This document shows, in pieces, positions 51,804 to 64,000 of a stretch of 64,000 nt of DNA (its first letter is position 1; each line of letters opens with the position of its first letter). The stretch covers positions 1,364,001-1,428,000 of the forward strand of contig BAAHQB010000015.1 of assembly GCA_054601695.1 (NCBI GenBank). Direction: 5' to 3'. Position numbers and translations under genes: made by a program. This DNA comes from Amorphochlora amoebiformis. Its lineage: Eukaryota; Cercozoa; Chlorarachniophyceae. The notes below the pieces were generated by a model, which worked only from the letters and a program-made list of their open reading frames with translations, had not been told where the DNA came from and made no database searches.

Positions 51804-52860
51804 ATGATGCACTTCGCGCTTCAAGCAAGTCTCGCTGGTCGACCTGGTTCTCGAACTTCGATGCGGAGTATCATGGGTCCCTATCGGCACCGTAGCATTC
51901 TGAGGGATTCGAGGATCCTTGGAGGTCGTCGAGAGCTCAGAGTGCTCGCGATACCCCTCCGAGGTCTTCACCCATCCCCCCATATGCCTCGTCTCCCTCC
52001 CATTAAGATCTCCAACAGACTCTCTGGAAATGACCATCGCAAAGTGCATGGACCCGCGTCAGCACAAGTCTCTAGAGGCCTGGGAAAGCATGTGGAGATG
52101 AACAAGACCGATGCACACTCAACCGGACAGGCATTAACTTCCGCTGTATTGATTCGGGAAGCTGAGCAGGGTCTGTCGCACAACCCGTCAGGGCGGGAGG
52201 CAACAGACAGGGATACCACTTCCAAAATTAACCAAGAACGAATCCGCAACGGGAAAACTCGACAAAAGAGAGCAGGAGGAGGTCGATCGAAGAAATCTAG
52301 AGGAAAGGCTTCGCTGTCGACAGGTCGCTTGAAATCTAGCGGAAAAGCTTCGCTGTCGACAGGTCGCTTGAACGCGCTGAGGTCCATAAGCCAGGCAACA
52401 GCGCGGCTTGTAGTGTTTGCGAACCAAGACCGGAACAAATTCCAGCACGATGCCAAGAAGCAGACAAGTTACTCTGAGGGTGCGGATCGCGATCGCGACG
52501 GCCGGAGTTCAGGTGAGAAGAAGAACGATCGCAAGAGCTACATTGAGTTAGTGTCGTCGGGAGTGAACGAAGTTCTTGGAATGCGCCTGTCGTCAGCCTC
52601 TAACACGAGTTGGCCTGACGATGTAGTGGGTACTTTCGGCCCATTTACGGAGAGCGCAGGTCAGGACCTCATGGAAATAGTCAGAGGCGTCGTCTTTGAC
52701 GACATGGTGTGGGGCAGCCGGCAGGACATGGAGGCTCTTGCCGCCGCTCTACTGGGAGAGAGGTGGATTCAAGTGATGAGGGGTGATTGTAAGGTCAGAG
52801 ATGTTTTGGTAGGTCGATACCGATGGTTGCTGGAGGTCAAAGTGTGTCAGAAGGTGAAGG
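51804..52860 (+). CDS. UvrC-like protein, probable N-terminal half (large exon, boundaries uncertain)
   Basis: One long open frame, possibly starting as early as 51486, with first ATG at 51804. The end reads DRKSYIELVSSGVNEVLGMRL and FGPFTESAGQDLMEIV, resembling the UvrC stretch KDDKSYPY..FP...R and YFGPxxSA that follows the GIY-YIG domain. The front is Arg/Ser-rich low complexity with an internal direct repeat (GKASLSTGRL twice), and a hydrophobic stretch just before 51804. I do not see the GIY-YIG nuclease signature; it may be lost or lie in an unrecognised exon. Candidate donors are near 52814 (phase 1), 52837 or 52860. It is placed in the same gene as 54929-63630 because it matches the preceding part of UvrC and only (TA)n lies between. 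Confidence 0.55.
52293..52371 (+). repeat. Coding direct repeat in UvrC-like N-terminal region
   Basis: AAATCTAGAGGAAAGGCTTC..GGTCGCTTGA is followed at once by a second copy with two or three changes, duplicating GKASLSTGRLKSS-type residues. Unlike the intronic repeats it keeps the reading frame. Confidence 0.9.
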
Positions 52861-52914
52861 TGATGTACATTTTACACGCACACATATACACGTTCACACT
52901 CACACACACATGAT

Positions 52915-54830
<1,916 letters not shown>

Positions 54831-54844
54831 TTCGACATATTTCC

Positions 54845-54925
54845 TGAAAAAGAATATGTTTTTACAAGCATATAGGCATATATACAGGAATATGTTTTTA
54901 CAAGCATATAAGCATATATACTACT
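54845..54925. repeat. Two copies of a 37-bp element upstream of exon 54929-54969
   Basis: GAATATGTTTTTACAAGCAT and ATA(G/A)GCATATATAC occur at 54852 and 54889, followed by the acceptor CTACTCAG. Confidence 0.88.
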
Positions 54926-54928
54926 CAG

Positions 54929-63630
<8,702 letters not shown>

Positions 63631-63846
63631 GTAGTAGTATGTTACTTATTAGATTAATACCTTACTTCTTATCATGGTGGTTGTACTTTATTTGTTATTT
63701 TGGCGGTTGTAGTTTATTTCTTATTATTGCGGCTCTACTGTATTTCCTATTTCTCAAGCTTTTCTTTACTTTTAATGCATTTTTTGTTCATTTCTTCGGA
63801 GCCTATGTGTATTTATTTGTACGTACACAAATAAATATTTATATAT

Positions 63847-63917
<71 letters not shown>

Positions 63918-63941
63918 TTATACATATATATATATATATAT

Positions 63942-63973
<32 letters not shown>

Positions 63974-64000
63974 ACATATGTTATCGTTTTGAGTTGCCTA
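63631..64000. other. Intron of the UvrC-like gene running off the window
   Basis: Starts with a GTAGTA donor after exon 63568-63630. T-rich words CTTATTATTGCGGCT / CTTATCATGGTGGTTG / GTTATTTTGGCGGTTG form three diverged copies at 63655-63740, then (TA)n from 63838. No gene seen. Confidence 0.6.

Overview
The window is nuclear DNA from a eukaryote. Coding information lies in many short exons (8 to about 90 nt, a few longer) with GT..AG boundaries. The introns are dominated by long (TA)n microsatellites, often with minisatellites inside them. TTAGGG-type interstitial telomere-like repeats, a PTEN-family phosphatase, SH3 domains and an RGS domain also point to a eukaryote. A UvrC-like excinuclease gene would fit an alga or a lineage with bacterial or plastid gene input. 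I cannot name the species. All gene models were built by hand from exon sense, splice sites and phase; no search was run.

Layout. (1) 1-15325 (+): a 25-exon gene whose exons join in one frame of 683 codons. It encodes two N-terminal SH3 domains, a short SH3-like remnant, an acidic linker, a PTEN-type phosphatase with an intact HCKAGKGRTG loop, and a C2 domain interrupted by a proline-rich insert. (2) 17251-27195 (+): a 13-exon RGS-domain protein of 284 codons. (3) 28780-31978 (-): an 88-codon protein with a proline-rich basic middle and a C-terminal CxxC...CxxC zinc ribbon. (4) 32686-34777 (-): an 87-codon basic Ser/Thr-rich protein. (5) 37134-39137 (-): a partial basic protein. (6) 39594-40102 (+): a membrane-anchored coiled-coil protein with ordinary short introns. 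(7) 40742-51188 (-): an 18-exon, 401-codon PLP enzyme of the class-V aminotransferase / isopenicillin-N-epimerase-like type. (8) about 51804-63630 (+): a UvrC-like protein with the RNase H-like nuclease motifs (FDISH, IDGGKGQL, DEAH). It runs off the right end, and its N-terminal half is less certain.

The most unusual feature is the relation between repeats and splice sites. In at least five genes, the end of an exon together with its 5' splice site has been copied downstream as a minisatellite. Elsewhere, the start of an exon with its 3' splice site has been copied one to several times upstream. Introns here therefore carry runs of decoy splice sites made from their own flanking exons. The second main point is the SH3-SH3-PTEN architecture with its own SH3-ligand-like proline-rich insert, which suggests an intramolecular switch.

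The rest is intronic or intergenic (TA)n, other simple repeats and minisatellites. No tRNA, rRNA, CRISPR array or transposase was seen.
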